From the NCBI GenBank assembly GCA_022829145.1, contig CM040764.1, positions 9,320,049 to 9,384,048 on the forward strand: a stretch of DNA of 64,000 nt, read 5' to 3'. Position 1 is the stretch's first letter, and each line of letters opens with the position of its first letter. Below the pieces are notes generated by a model, which ran no database searches, was not told where the DNA came from, and saw nothing but the letters and a program-made list of their open reading frames with translations. Source of the stretch: Albula goreensis (lineage: Eukaryota > Chordata > Actinopteri > Albuliformes > Albulidae). Positions 24,801-36,369 of this stretch are shown piece by piece. The position numbers and the translations under genes were made by a program.

Positions 24801-25436
24801 ATAACTCCCTTTTGTAGTTATGATGTACGTTTCTCAGCCAGTTCTGTGACTGCTTTCCACACAAAGCTTTCAGCTTTCGCTCAGAAATGACGAGGTTGAA
24901 AATGGCTCCAGGCGCAGTGTTAGAACTTCTTTTAGCCAGCAGATGGCAGTGTCACCTTCTCAATTACCACTTTTCACACTCTCTAATTGCAATTGAAAGT
25001 AGGCAAATAAACACCATGTATTTAACCATAATATTAATGAAAACACTTGATAAATCAGATTTGATATTTGTGCAATGTGCAGTATTCAAATGTGACAATA
25101 TTCCATCCCATTGCTAATGTGTTCTGTCCTCCTCTGTGTCACCTGTCCTGTCTTTGTCTATGGATGGTGTGGGGGGAATGGGGCCACTTTTCTCTGCTGT
25201 GCCTGTCTGATGTCTTGCCCTCTGCTTGTGTTTGTGCTCAGCAGAAGGATGTGCCCCAGCTTTCCTTAGTCAAGGCTCCTATCAACAGCACTCAGACTGC
25301 AAAACCTCTCGCCAAAGGAGCTTCAGACAATTTTGAGCCGCAGGGAGCCGAGCCCACCAATCAGACAGAGGACCCTTCCCCAGTGCAGGAGAATGCCCTC
25401 CCTAAACAGGAGCCGACTCAAAACGGAGTGTTTTAA
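15851..25436 (+). CDS. sppl2: Signal peptide peptidase-like 2 (SPPL2B orthologue), intramembrane aspartyl protease
   Basis: GxGD-type protease of late secretory/endosomal membranes that cuts type II membrane proteins. Exons: 15851-15898, 16790-16906, 18636-18818, 19284-19373, 19613-19752, 19942-20084, 20186-20282, 20602-20718, 21163-21244, 21570-21644, 22156-22218, 22591-22690, 23176-23253, 23555-23715, 25242-25436 (or from 25245). They sum to 1689 nt, about 562 residues; human SPPL2B has 592. Exon 1 encodes a short hydrophobic signal segment. Exons 2-5 encode the protease-associated domain (GNCTFYEKVRLAQ), exon 5 the first membrane helix. Catalytic motifs are YD (FVYDVFF, exon 10) and GxGD (LLGFGDILVPG, exon 12); the PAL motif (QPALLYLVP) is in exon 14. 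The last exon encodes a variable Pro/Gln-rich cytosolic tail. Exon 5 carries two compensating 1-nt indels. LSM7 adjacency supports SPPL2B over SPPL2A. Confidence 0.95.
17198..17235. repeat. Decayed fish repeat fragment
   Basis: GGGAGACACTCTTGTTCAGG resembles the teleost repeat stretch that includes CAGACGCTTTTATCCAAAGC. Weak match in sppl2 intron 2. Confidence 0.35.
18034..18072. repeat. Fish repeat tail (ATTTAGCAGATG..TTATCCAGA type)
   Basis: The stretch CATTCATTTAGCAGATG followed by TTCTTATCCAGAACAACTT closely matches a tail that recurs widely in teleost genomes, in sppl2 intron 2. Recognised from general familiarity; the family name is not certain. Confidence 0.6.
19390..19413. repeat. 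(GT)n microsatellite in sppl2 intron 4
   Basis: GT run beginning 17 nt after the exon 4 donor. Confidence 0.9.
19613..19752 (+). CDS. sppl2: sppl2 exon 5 with two compensating frameshifts
   Basis: The entry frame reads FGKGREVAMYAPNE, then conserved PVLDYNMVIIFIMAVG appears only in the next frame. This implies one extra base near 19658-19661 (GAAGCCC where GAACCC is expected). At the end, GACATC is followed by four A's before the donor where five are needed to pair with the next exon (G CGG TAC ATG), implying one missing base at 19749-19752. The exon length (140 nt) therefore keeps phase, but taken literally residues between the two sites are out of frame, and no stop betrays it. Confidence 0.8.
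21755..22092. repeat. Inverted-repeat-flanked fish element in sppl2 intron 10
   Basis: The left end (21755-21784) carries CACCCTTATCCAGAGCGAC. The right end (22063-22092) carries GTAGCTTTGGATAAGAGTAT, its approximate reverse complement (16 of 20 positions). Both resemble the common teleost motif GTCGCTTTGGATAAAAGCGTC. The enclosed 280 bp are unique-looking. This could be one element with inverted ends or two solo fragments in opposite orientation. Confidence 0.5.
24655..24660 (+). other. Intronic AATAAA downstream of sppl2 exon 14
   Basis: Canonical hexamer about 920 nt after the stop (23734-23736) that would be met if transcription read through exon 14 into the intron. It could terminate a shorter isoform ending GSGFVVNTSLI. 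Confidence 0.4.
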
Positions 25437-26926
25437 GATGCCATTTACTTTTGTTTTGGATATCAGTCATGGACAATATGCCTCATGGACAAGTCTTACA
25501 TGTAACTTTAAGGATTCAGGGCGTTCAGTGGAACAGATGATTTTATTCAGAGTTGTACTATAAGCTCTCCAGGCAGGCCTATATACACACGCACAGTCAC
25601 ACATGCACACTCAGAGCACAATGACCTTTGAGCCTTGTGGGTGTCTTTTTGCATGCTTGGATGATACTGCCGCTGCGATGGAAGAAGACAATGCTTTTCC
25701 GGCACAACCATTTTCCTACTCCTCTCTATTTCACTCACTTTTTTCAGTTTCTCCCCCTTCCTCTGTTTTTCTTTTCTCTCTCTCCATGTCTGTCTTTCTC
25801 TCAGTCTCACTCTATCCCCCTGATTCCATGGATCTCTGTAGCTGTAGCAGCTTGGCAGGTCAGTGGGTGATAGCTCTCTTAAAATCTGTCCAAATCATTT
25901 TTAATACATTTTGTTTTCCTCAAATGACACTTTTCAAAAGGATCACCTAAGAAGCAGTCCTATACATTACACTGTACAGCCGGAGAGAGTCAGACCCCTT
26001 CATTATGAGTGGCTATGAGACAGGAGTGCAGGAACCGAGGGAGGATCAAAATGTCTGGCATTCTTTGAATTTGTTGTGTTTACTTGAGAACTGATGTGTT
26101 GAATTAGCATGCTACGGTTTTAATTTTATGTAATGGGTTATACAGTATTATATATATATGGAGAGTGTATTTCCTACATATTTTGATCAAAACACTATGC
26201 TGGCCTTTGGTAATACAAGGTTTGCAGTTGAATGTGTTTGTGCATATTGGATTATGGGCACTCAGTACTGTATCTACAGTGAGCTTGCATTTATTATTTG
26301 GATTGTGTTTTTTTGGCTCTGGGGGACATGTAGCGCCTGCTCGGTGGTCTGCACATCTGTGTTTCCTGCCAATGAAGTGGACTGATATGTCTGTGCAGGT
26401 CACCAGCTACTACATGATATGGTTTAACTGTACAGTCCTGTTCAGCTGTTTGCATATAACAAAGTTTTCTTAGGAGTTCTTCTTTCATAATATACTTTTT
26501 ATTATTAAATACCTGTTTACAAATCCTTGTTTATGTATGCAATGTCTGTATGCATTTTTATGTGGTCTTTCGGTTAAGCAGAAAGAATGGCAGGAGCTGG
26601 CTGTAATAATTTAGAAACGTACCTTCATTTATACCACACTCATAATGCATTTATTCCAGAACATTGTGTTGAATGTTGGGAGGGGCATGTGGCCAGTTCA
26701 TGCACGGTTAGAATTTTTTTCCACCTTTACTTCCTGCAAGGACAACAACATGAAAACAACCCTGGTGCCAGAAAGGTCAGCAGTAAACGTTCTTCCTGTG
26801 ACTGCTTAAAATACATCAGTGAACAATTTAAAAAGCCTCCCAAAATGACAGTTGCCGATGTAGGTTGTAAAAAAAAAAAAAAAAAAAAATGCTTTAGAAA
26901 GTTCAAGTAAGCTTTTCTATGATTGA

Positions 26927-26932
26927 AATAAA
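26927..26932 (+). other. Probable sppl2 polyadenylation signal
   Basis: AATAAA about 1.5 kb after the sppl2 stop codon and the first canonical hexamer noted in the downstream sequence. Confidence 0.55.
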
Positions 26933-27164
26933 AGTATTTGTCATTTGCCAAAAATCTAATGTGAACTAAAATGTGTTAAAAAGCATGAACAAAAACCTGA
27001 TGATCAGGTGTTAATCTTACAAAGCAGTACACATTGTGGTCAGATTGAATTGAAATATTGTACTTGTTTTTCATGCTGATCATGTCAGTCAAGTGCTGAC
27101 TGCAAAATCCATTTTAGTAATATCATTTTTTAGCTACTTCTACCATCTGAGCCAGAGTTTTAGA

Positions 27165-27230
27165 TGTATTTATTTCAATTTTATTTAACCCTGTTGGTCA
27201 ATTAAGAACAAATTCTAATTCAGAAATACA
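27165..27230 (-). repeat. SINE/LINE 3'-tail relic, antisense
   Basis: TTTTATTTAACC, then GTCAATTAAGAACAAATTC and TAATTCAGAAATACA, match in reverse complement the recurrent fish repeat ending (AATTTGTTCTTAACTGAC..GGTTAAATAAA). Old copy, several substitutions. Confidence 0.6.
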
Positions 27231-28575
27231 TTGCGCTGATCAGGGGGAGGTGAAAAAAAAAAACAAATGGCAAGGTGCACGGGGCTATGTAATGGAGACT
27301 GTGCAGAGGACCCTAATATCCTTATTCCCATGGACAAGCAAAGGAAAATCACTGTTTGGGTTGAGCTGTCCTGACAGAACTATTCACACACATTACCTTT
27401 AGACATTCACTGATGTGGCTTTCACTAGCTGAAGGTAAACAGGTGTTTTTTAAATCTCATTTGAGGATTAAGCACAGTAAAGAAAAGTGCATTTCATCTT
27501 GGGTGTTGGCTCTTTCAAGTATCTCACTCACAATCAGGCACTTCTGTGTAGGTGTGGTCATGGTGGTGATCGTGGTGGGCGGAGGAATGAGAATCACTTT
27601 CATTCATGCGTGGTATGCAATTCCTTCCAAACAATGTCAGAGGTATGTTTTCCAAAGAAATGCTAATTTATAAAATCACCATCTGAATGATAGATGAAGG
27701 ACTACATATGTAAATTTGTCTATAGGTAAGTGTGGCACTGTATGTATAGGCACAATATGCTGATTATTGTGCTCTGTCAATTGAAACTGAAAATGCCACA
27801 GTAGACAGTATTGGACCACCCATGCTGGTTGATCATAAACAGGAATTTCCACAGTTTTGAGATTACCTTTTTGGGCTTTAGACAAAATTTTGTTGGCAAT
27901 TGCCAAAAAGGTTCTTTTGGGTTTGTAATATTCAATTTCAGTGAAATTCATATTTAACTAGACAATTACAACATATGTGTTGCATTTACAGAAAAGACAG
28001 TCAAAACCTCTGTTTAGTATAGCCTTTTTATTTTCAGAATTGGGACTAATTACTGATACTTCACATGCTATGGGTGAATTTAATTTAAACTCATTTACAC
28101 AGGAGTCTTGAAAGCCAAGGGCTGTGCAACTATGTAACTTCATGTCTAATGTAAGTGATAGTGAAACATCACCATCAACTTACTAAACAAGGTCTTTTGG
28201 CATTTCGTTCGGTTATGAATTGCTTCTGCCAAGCCACACCGAACAGAAGTGGTGGTTCGGGTAAAGGGGGTTTAATGGCTTGTTAACTATGCTCTTTGAC
28301 ATTACCTCCTTTATTTTCTGTTATAATGTTTGAAATGTTACAATGAGTCCGACTACATTACGTGAACGCCACTCTGAATTTTAGTCAGTAATTGGTTACT
28401 CCATTTGCGGCGCTACGGAATTCACGCAAACTTGTAATTCCTCAATGTTTTTACGAATTTAGAGGGCAATGGCAATCAGCGACCTGGTAATGGCGAGATG
28501 AGGAAACAGCGTACGCTTATCGTATCAGAGAGGCAGTAGAGGTAGGTTGTTGTCTTCTGAGGATTTAGAGGGCTA

Positions 28576-29769
28576 GCTAACGTTAGATCATTTAGATATG
28601 TTTTAATACCCATGTATACATTTTTGAAATTCTGTTATGTCTCTGACATGGACGTGAGTACCATCGGCAAAATATGAAAAAGGAGCAATGTAGCTAGCTG
28701 GTGAGTATCCGTACTTTATTTTTCTTCGAGTAAAATAATTCGACTGTATCGTAGCACTAACGTTAGCTAGCTTATGTTATTGGTTTCTTGCTAACGTTAG
28801 CGTTCTAGCTAGCTTCCAGGCTAACTACAAAGATTGTGTGATTTAGAGATTGGAGTCAAATGTGTCATTCGGATGACAGTATTTCGGTTTTTAGTCAATT
28901 TTACGATGATGTTGACGTGTCATCCTCTGCCATTTAAATCTAGCGTACCGTCTGTAAAATTGCGTGTATCTATGAGGAAACAGACGGGTCGGTTATCACT
29001 ACCAAAAAGCTGAGTAGCTAACGTTAGCTACTTGTTAGTTATTTGTTAGCTAGAACGATATCGATAAATAACTAGCAGCATAGGTGACTGTTACTGTTTT
29101 ACTTGGTTGACAATGAAGCTGTTCCCCAATGCTTAAGCATGACTGGTGACCGCTGACCTATATCTAAAACATTAACTTAGCTGACTAGCCTGCTACAGAG
29201 TAGTGTTTTGGATTTCGATGTCTCTCGCCGACAAGGTGGTTGTCACGTCCATTTCGAGGCAGTTAGCCAGCTTGCTCGAGCATCTGCATTCGGCCGTAAT
29301 TGGAGCAACGACGATTAACGATACTGCTCTACGGTGTACTGTACACCTAGCTAGACATAAACTATGGTAAGGCCCATTTGCTATTCCCGTTCGTTTACAT
29401 TATAGGCGAGCTAGCCCCATTTTTAAATAGCAGCTATCTGTAACGGGCGCTGTTGTATTAGCTCACCTTAAAAGGCCATGTCATGCGTCAAAATTGAGAT
29501 TTTCTCTCGTTTATGATAGCCAAAGTCATGTATGACCGCTAATGTTACGCTGGCCTGATAACATAGTTTGGAATTTTGATATGTCCCATGCATAAACCAG
29601 GCGACTCCCCAAGACAGCTGTACGTTGTTCCAAAGATAATAATTAATATGATGAAAACAAAATGCTGGATATCCTACTTCGTTTCGTCTGTTGACAATGA
29701 AAGCATCTAACGAGCTAACTATGATAGTGGGTACTTATTTATTTTTTGTCTCATTTAGTTAACGTTAGC
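28576..29769. repeat. Cluster of GCTAACGTTAGC palindromes
   Basis: Perfect 12-mers at 28790-28801 and 29017-29028, with one-mismatch or near versions at 28576-28587, 28756-28767 and 29758-29769. Many TAGCTAGC fragments lie between them. The same perfect 12-mer occurs at 16044-16055, just downstream of sppl2 exon 1. Confidence 0.8.
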
Positions 29770-31925
29770 TAAACATTTTCTGGTGTACCTGCGAAATGTG
29801 CTGTATTAAGTAACTTAATTTTGCAGCTATTTTCGGCTTCCAAACGACTGTATTCAGCCAGCAAAATTTGTTGGGAGTGAAAGGGTTTTGTTTTGTGAGT
29901 TGCCTGAAAGCGGTTCGGACTTAATATTTCGGAACAACCGTTGTGGTTTTTAAGCATATTTTATGCCAGTCCGTTTTAAATCCACACTTATCAATGCAGC
30001 AGTATTGTAAGTGTCATTTTTTTCATAAGCCCTTTGTGTACCAATTTATTGTTTAAGGAATGCATATACTTCATAATTATTGCACATCTCCAAACATTCA
30101 ACAGTCATTGAAATTAGCAGAGGGAATTGGGCAAGGCTAAAAATAAATGTTAGACTTGGAAAAAATACATTGCTCAAAGCCATGCGGAAGAGCTCAGTTG
30201 TTGCAGCAGACTTCATTTCCGCAGTTAACATTGTTTCAGCATGTTGTATAACTGTTTTAAAATGTTATTTTTGTCCTTTTTTCCCTAATTGGAGATTGTA
30301 AGGGCACAGGTGTTTTGGGGGATTCAGGGGTAAAATGTTCCATCTAAAAGTCATATTTCATTGTACTGTTCAGTTTTTAGTTTGGACAGTTGCAGGGAAA
30401 ATGGATGGCTGAAATTTCCGAAGTAATTCTGACGTTAACTTGAGGTTGTGGTTAATTTGGGAAACAAAATCTGGGGCATTCTGTAGATGTGAAGGATTAT
30501 TCAATTTATGTTTAATCTTTAAGATCACAAGAGTGTCATCATTTGGAGATGTTTTCTGAACAGGTTATGGCATAGCATTTATAAATAAACAAACATGTTA
30601 TTTATTGAAAAGTACTGTATTATAGATAGGCCACAGATGAAACAGAAAAACTGTGGTGATTTGTAATTGGACAAAAATAACAAAAAGGCCTTGAAATAGC
30701 AAAAAGGTAGGCCAAATAAGTGTACAAAAGAGTATGTTGCATTTAAGATAACACTGGCTAAACAAAAGTATCATTACAGCTCTCAGCTGTCAGATGACGT
30801 TTTTAGGATACATTTAAAGTCTCACACTAAACTTAGCTTATATTTCTTCAGAAACAATAAAACAAAAATACATCTTTTTTTTTAAACATGTCCTTTTGTC
30901 CATTTTACAAATCATTAGTTTCTCTGGAAATAGCCAAAATGTCAAACCGCAGCACTCAACCCACTTCTCATGCATTACTTAATTGTATTTTCAGGAAATC
31001 TTTTGCAATTCACAAAGAGACAAAAAAAGGAGCTACTGGTTGAATTATGAAATATGACACAGTCTTCTGCCTGTAATGTCAGTTCAAGAGCACTTTGATT
31101 CCTTGTCTGTTGAAAGCTGAGTTTGAAAACTTAGCTGAGTATCATTGTATTCATTACAGAGTGTTGAATCTTAAAGATATAAAGTGGTTACATACTCTGT
31201 TGACATCTTTAACAAACCTAAACATCTTTAACAGAGGCCCCAACTACTTAGGACTGCTTTCGGCTAAGGCTTATGCTCATGTTTGAACAGTGGTGTCTGG
31301 GTGTTTGAAGCTTTCAGTTAGCCTGGTTACCAGAACAGTTCTCATAATGAAAATGAAAATTAGTCCCACCAAGCTTCCTAAGAATTAGTCTGGGCCATGT
31401 GCGTTGTCAGTGGGTGTAGACTGCAATGATTTGGAATGCCATGGAATAACCTCTACCCAGTCGATACACTAATGGTTAAGGAGCTGATTTGAAATGCTGT
31501 CAGATTTTAAAATTTAATCTCCCAGTGGATCTGTTCATTTTTGTCACCCAGGGCTGAAGTTGGATCCTTTTGTAATGTGTGGCACATTTTGGGGAAATTG
31601 TTTGAACCAAAAACCTTCCCATATACAGCCATCTCTGGGTTATTCTTGGTTTTAATTCCTAGAAAATTAGCACTGGATAGTCTGTCAATGATTTTGCTTG
31701 AAGAAGTAGTGGTTTCTCTGCTCTCACTACTTCTTTTTCTCTGTCTGTCCCTTAGGGCTCACTTAACCTAAAGTAGAGTTTCAGGGGTGTGGTGACTGGG
31801 CCCCTTGTTGCCCTCCCTGTACATCCCAGACCCCTGAACCCCTGACCCACCACCAAATTCCCACCCCTACCCCCAATTCCCCAATCCCCCAACCCTCACC
31901 CCCACCCCCTTGCATAGGGATCGCC

Positions 31926-34618
31926 ATGACAACTGGAGAGTGTTGCCACCTCCCGGGGTCTCTGTGTGACTGTGCAGGCAACACGGACCTGTCAAAAACC
32001 GTGGAGGAATCCAACATCCGTCAGGCGCAGTACGTCACCCAAGTGACGGCCAAGGACGGCCGTCTGCTGTCTACCGTCATCAAGGCCCTGGGCACGCAGA
32101 GGTACCCGCACACATTCACCATTCACACCCACAAATACAGCCAGCACACTGTCCGTAAAACAGCAGCGGTCACGCTCACACTTATCGCCTGTACATTGTG
32201 TCACACATCCCAAGGTTTTATCCTGAATTCAAAATGGGGGGGGGTTTGAAATCATGCAAATTATAACTATCCAGTTTTCTTTTATTTTTGAAGCTATCAG
32301 CCTGATGTCCTGACAAGTGCAGATTACATTAGATCATCCAGTTTCTATTTATAGAAAAACAACAGCAGTTCCCTATTTGGTGTTAGATTCTGAAAGTTAA
32401 GTTCATCTATTTGATGGGGACACTATGGTTTAAATGGAGACAGTCCTACAAAGCATTGCCACAGTGTTAGTGGTACCAGCAAATTTGCAGCACCTGTCCC
32501 CATATTGGGGAAAAAAAAAAAACTATGAATGAATAGTCATAATAATGTAGTGACTTTGTAATTTGTACCTAATTTGGACATAAACTGCCACCCTCCACAG
32601 TGACGGTCCCATCTGCCGGATCTGCCATGAGGGAGGCAGCGGGGAGGGGCTGCTGTCCCCGTGCGACTGCACCGGCACCCTGGGGACGGTCCATAAGACC
32701 TGCCTGGAGAAGTGGCTCTCCTCCTCCAACACCAGCTACTGCGAGCTCTGCCACACCGAGTTCACCGTGGAGCGCAGGCCCCGCCCCCTCACAGAGGTAA
32801 CCGAGGTCAACGCCCTAAGCTTGGCTGCACTGTCCTCAAAGAGTGTGTGAGTGAGCACGTGAGCAGACATGTGCAGACATGTTATCTCCTCTTGCTTGTG
32901 TGTGTCTCTGTGTGTGCTCCCACTGAAAATGCAGTTGACGTAACAGTGCTGCTGTTGTCTCTCGCAGTGGCTACGGGACCCGGGGCCGCGCAATGAGAAG
33001 CGCACGCTGTTCTGCGACATGGTGTGCTTCCTGTTCATTACGCCTCTGGCCGCCATCTCGGGCTGGCTGTGCTTGCGAGGGGCGCAGGACCACCTGCACT
33101 TCAACAGCAGGCTGGAGGCTGTGGGCCTGATCGCCCTCACCATTGCCCTCTTCACCATATACGTCCTCTGGACACTGGTGAGTGCATTTACACCAGGCAG
33201 TGGTGATTAAGCCATGGTAATTGGTAGACACAAAAACCTGAATCCACACCAGCCCTACAGGAACAGAACTGCCCACACCTCCATTATCCATAATGCTAAC
33301 AAGCTAAATTAGTGATCTCAAGTAATCCCAATCCTGGATTACTGCAATGTCTTCTTGTTTTTGGTGTGTTTCAGAATTTCAGAGATTAATTTAAGTTGTT
33401 GGTTGACCAGTTAGAATGTCTAAATTCTAAGGTCAAAATTGGCAACTGGTTAAAAGAAAACTACAAAACCCCAATAGGTACTGCATAGCTCCAGGACCAG
33501 AGTTTGAATGGTCTGGAAATGGTCTTGTCCCTTGAAACTGGTGTTGGTTTCATACTGAGAATGTAACTGTATCATGTTGAACACAGCAGATGAAATCAAA
33601 ACCTTTTCTTTCTAATAAAGATTTGTAATTCCTGCTAATGAGAGGTCTCATTCCCTTTTGGGCAAAATACATTTTTTAGGTAAGGCCATGCTGATGCTCA
33701 CATGTTATGTGGATAATGAAAGGTTCAGCATGTGGAGCGGAAGCTACAGCAATCACACTCAGCTATAATTATATTTGAGCATTCTCCATTCTGGAAGAAA
33801 ATTCCAATAGAGAGAATGGAGAGCTGTTTAAAAAATTCAAGTGTATTTTTTTTTAATCCTCTGTCATGATATATTGAAACAGAGCTTAGATTAGATCTCT
33901 CTGTGCCTGTTTAGAGAATTTCAGGGATTTGGTGCACACAGACAGCGAGGCAGAGGGTGAAAGCTGTTTAATAGGCAAGAATGTCTGACCAGACTGAGAA
34001 CAAGCTGCACAAGCCAAGGAAATCTAATGTGTACAGTACAGATTTTTATTTGCTCATTCATATGGCATGGGGAGTTTCCCATGCTGACGAAGATCCTTCT
34101 GGATTTTAATTGTGCGTGCATGTGTGGGCTTCATTCCTTTCTCCAGTTAGAACATCCCCTCTTTTTTTCCCAGCCCTATGGCATAGTGTAGATAGTGTAG
34201 ATGGCATTGTGTTTCTGTGTTGAATGGATTCCTCAAGGCCTAAAGTGATATTGTTTGGGATTTTATCTCCGGTTGGCCGGTTATGTTACTGGCCCCACAC
34301 CTGGAACCTTTCTTAAATTACTGTTCTGAATCTTGATGAAAATAGATATTTCTGTATTTTTTTAAAATGGTTGCTAACCTACAGGGACTTTCCCATTGTC
34401 TAAAATATTGAAGTAGTTCAGATGATCACTCACTCTGTCCCTCACACTGCCCCCTGCAGGTGTCATTCCGCTACCACTGTCAGCTGTACTCAGAGTGGAG
34501 ACGAACCAATCAGAAGGTCCGGCTGCTGATCCCCGATGCCAAGGGGGCGCACTCTACCCAGCATTCCTTGCTCTCCACCAAGCTGATGAAGAAAACAGCG
34601 GACGAGACCATCGTATGA
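31926..34618 (+). CDS. marchf2: E3 ubiquitin ligase MARCHF2 (MARCH2)
   Basis: RING-CH ubiquitin ligase of endosomes and plasma membrane that down-regulates membrane proteins. Exons: 31926-32101, 32601-32796, 32968-33177, 34460-34618; total 741 nt, 246 residues, equal to human MARCHF2. The N terminus [16 protein letters not shown] matches the family. The RING-CH domain lies at about residues 62-110 with ordered C4HC3 ligands ([33 protein letters not shown]). Two membrane helices follow ([17 protein letters not shown] and [17 protein letters not shown]), then a cytosolic tail ending ETIV, a class I PDZ ligand. All introns are GT-AG with consistent phases. The start is the first ATG and aligns with family members. 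Confidence 0.97.
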
Positions 34619-35385
34619 ATGGCAACAGTGGGTGGGGGGAGCCATCGCTGGATGGATTTAAACACCATTTTGTTTTTTTTGGTTTTCTTTCTTATTTTTC
34701 TCTCCCCCCTTCCCTGTTCAATTCCTGTTTGTTTATGATTATTTCATTTGTTCGTGCCTCACAGTCCCTCCTCTCCTCCCATCTCCTCCTGTTGAGTTTT
34801 AGTGGGACGCGGATACGTGGCTTTGCACGGCTTGCTTGGCGATGGTGTGACGCGCCAGTGCCATGGGCGTGCGCGCAGCCTTTGCACCTCCCGTCCGTTT
34901 TGGGTTTGGAGACCCAGGACATGGGATGGGGCAGGACCGGATGAGTTCCAAAGACGTAGCTGCAGCTCTCTGGCAGCTGTCCCAGGTCCCAAAGAAACAC
35001 TCCACAGCTGTCACCCTCTTGCCCCTTTCTCCCCTTCTGGTCTTCAAAGTATCCCCCCCCCCAAACACAATTTATTAAGGTGGCCAATTGCCTCTTCTGC
35101 CTTTGGGCAGGTCCAGCCCAGCACTGCTGTGGCCACACCCTCTAACTACAGTGGGGAGGTGCTTCTGCATGATTGGCAGTAGGGCCGAGGAGGAAAATCT
35201 GGAGCGCAAGGAGAGGTGTGACCTTTGGCCATCCTTCTCAGAGGCAAGACTGGACTGCAGAACGCCCTCTGACAGGGTGAAGAAACCTTTTCCTACAATC
35301 TGTGTTTCTTTATTTCTCTTTTTTGGAGTGGAGGAGGAGGATGGAGAAGGAAGAAGGGACGGTTGTCAAAGCCAGAGGAGAGTGC

Positions 35386-35391
35386 AATAAA
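35386..35391 (+). other. Probable marchf2 polyadenylation signal
   Basis: AATAAA 770 nt after the marchf2 stop codon. Confidence 0.5.
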
Positions 35392-35542
35392 AATGCTTGG
35401 GGACTCGGGAATCTCTGTCCTGTGCAGATGAGGTCATGGGACACTAACCTGCTTACCTACACGCACAGTTTTGCATGCATGCACACCTTTATTATTTTAA
35501 TTTTCCATGTCTTGTCTTTATTTTTGTCAGTATATTTGTTTG

Positions 35543-35543
<1 letters not shown>

Positions 35544-35577
<34 letters not shown>
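35544..35577. repeat. (TG)n microsatellite
   Basis: About 17 TG units in spacer DNA after marchf2. Confidence 0.95.
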
Positions 35578-35579
<2 letters not shown>

Positions 35580-36247
35580 AGACCTTTGCCAAACCTTATT
35601 TAACCCCATAAATATAAGATGAAAGTGAACTGCACTTAATCCTAGGCAGCCTCTGTCTATATGGTGCAGTGCAGTAGTATATTGTGTGGGCATGCTTGCT
35701 GGAGGTGCGTATGCTCCAGGATCGAGAGTTTAAAATCTTATGTGAGGGGGCATGGGTGTGAACTGTTCCGTTTGTGGACAGGTCTCATGGTCTGGCCTGT
35801 GACAGTGCTTGCTGTGGCCGGCAGTGTCGTGAGACAGAGTCAGTTGTCATTAAATCCCTGGGACAGCAGGGAATTCAGGTTGTGGGATACATGTCATCGC
35901 TCGCCAGCGAACCCCATCTGGTCAGTTAGATGGCAGAAGTCTGGCTGCAACCCTCAGAGTCCCAGCCTGGGGAGTAAAACAGCACGCTGACATCAGCTGC
36001 TGCAGAGGAAAGAGCATGCTTGTCTTGGTATGATAAAGGAGTTTGCAGTGATAAACATGAACACACACAAACCTGGCATTTCTGTTTATGAGAAAATGGG
36101 GTTACAAATTAAAATTAAAAATGGAGAAAACCATTAGGGGCTTGGAGCAGCTTCCCTGTGGTGGGGAGCTGTGGAAAACACCTCAGGCTGGGATATAGCT
36201 GACCTGGTGCCAGAAACTAGCAACAAGTACTGTCATTGCCCATATTC

Positions 36248-36369
<122 letters not shown>

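Larger units (their letters stand above)
25437..31925. other. sppl2 3' UTR and marchf2 upstream region
   Basis: After the sppl2 stop the 3' UTR plausibly runs to AATAAA at 26927-26932; a 20-nt A run precedes it near 26870-26889. From about 27000 to 31900 no coding sequence is recognisable. The block 28350-29800 has more CpG dinucleotides and repeated GCTAACGTTAGC palindromes and probably contains the marchf2 transcription start. A candidate non-coding exon could end at the AGAG|GTAGGT near 28541, but this is a guess. Confidence 0.5.
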
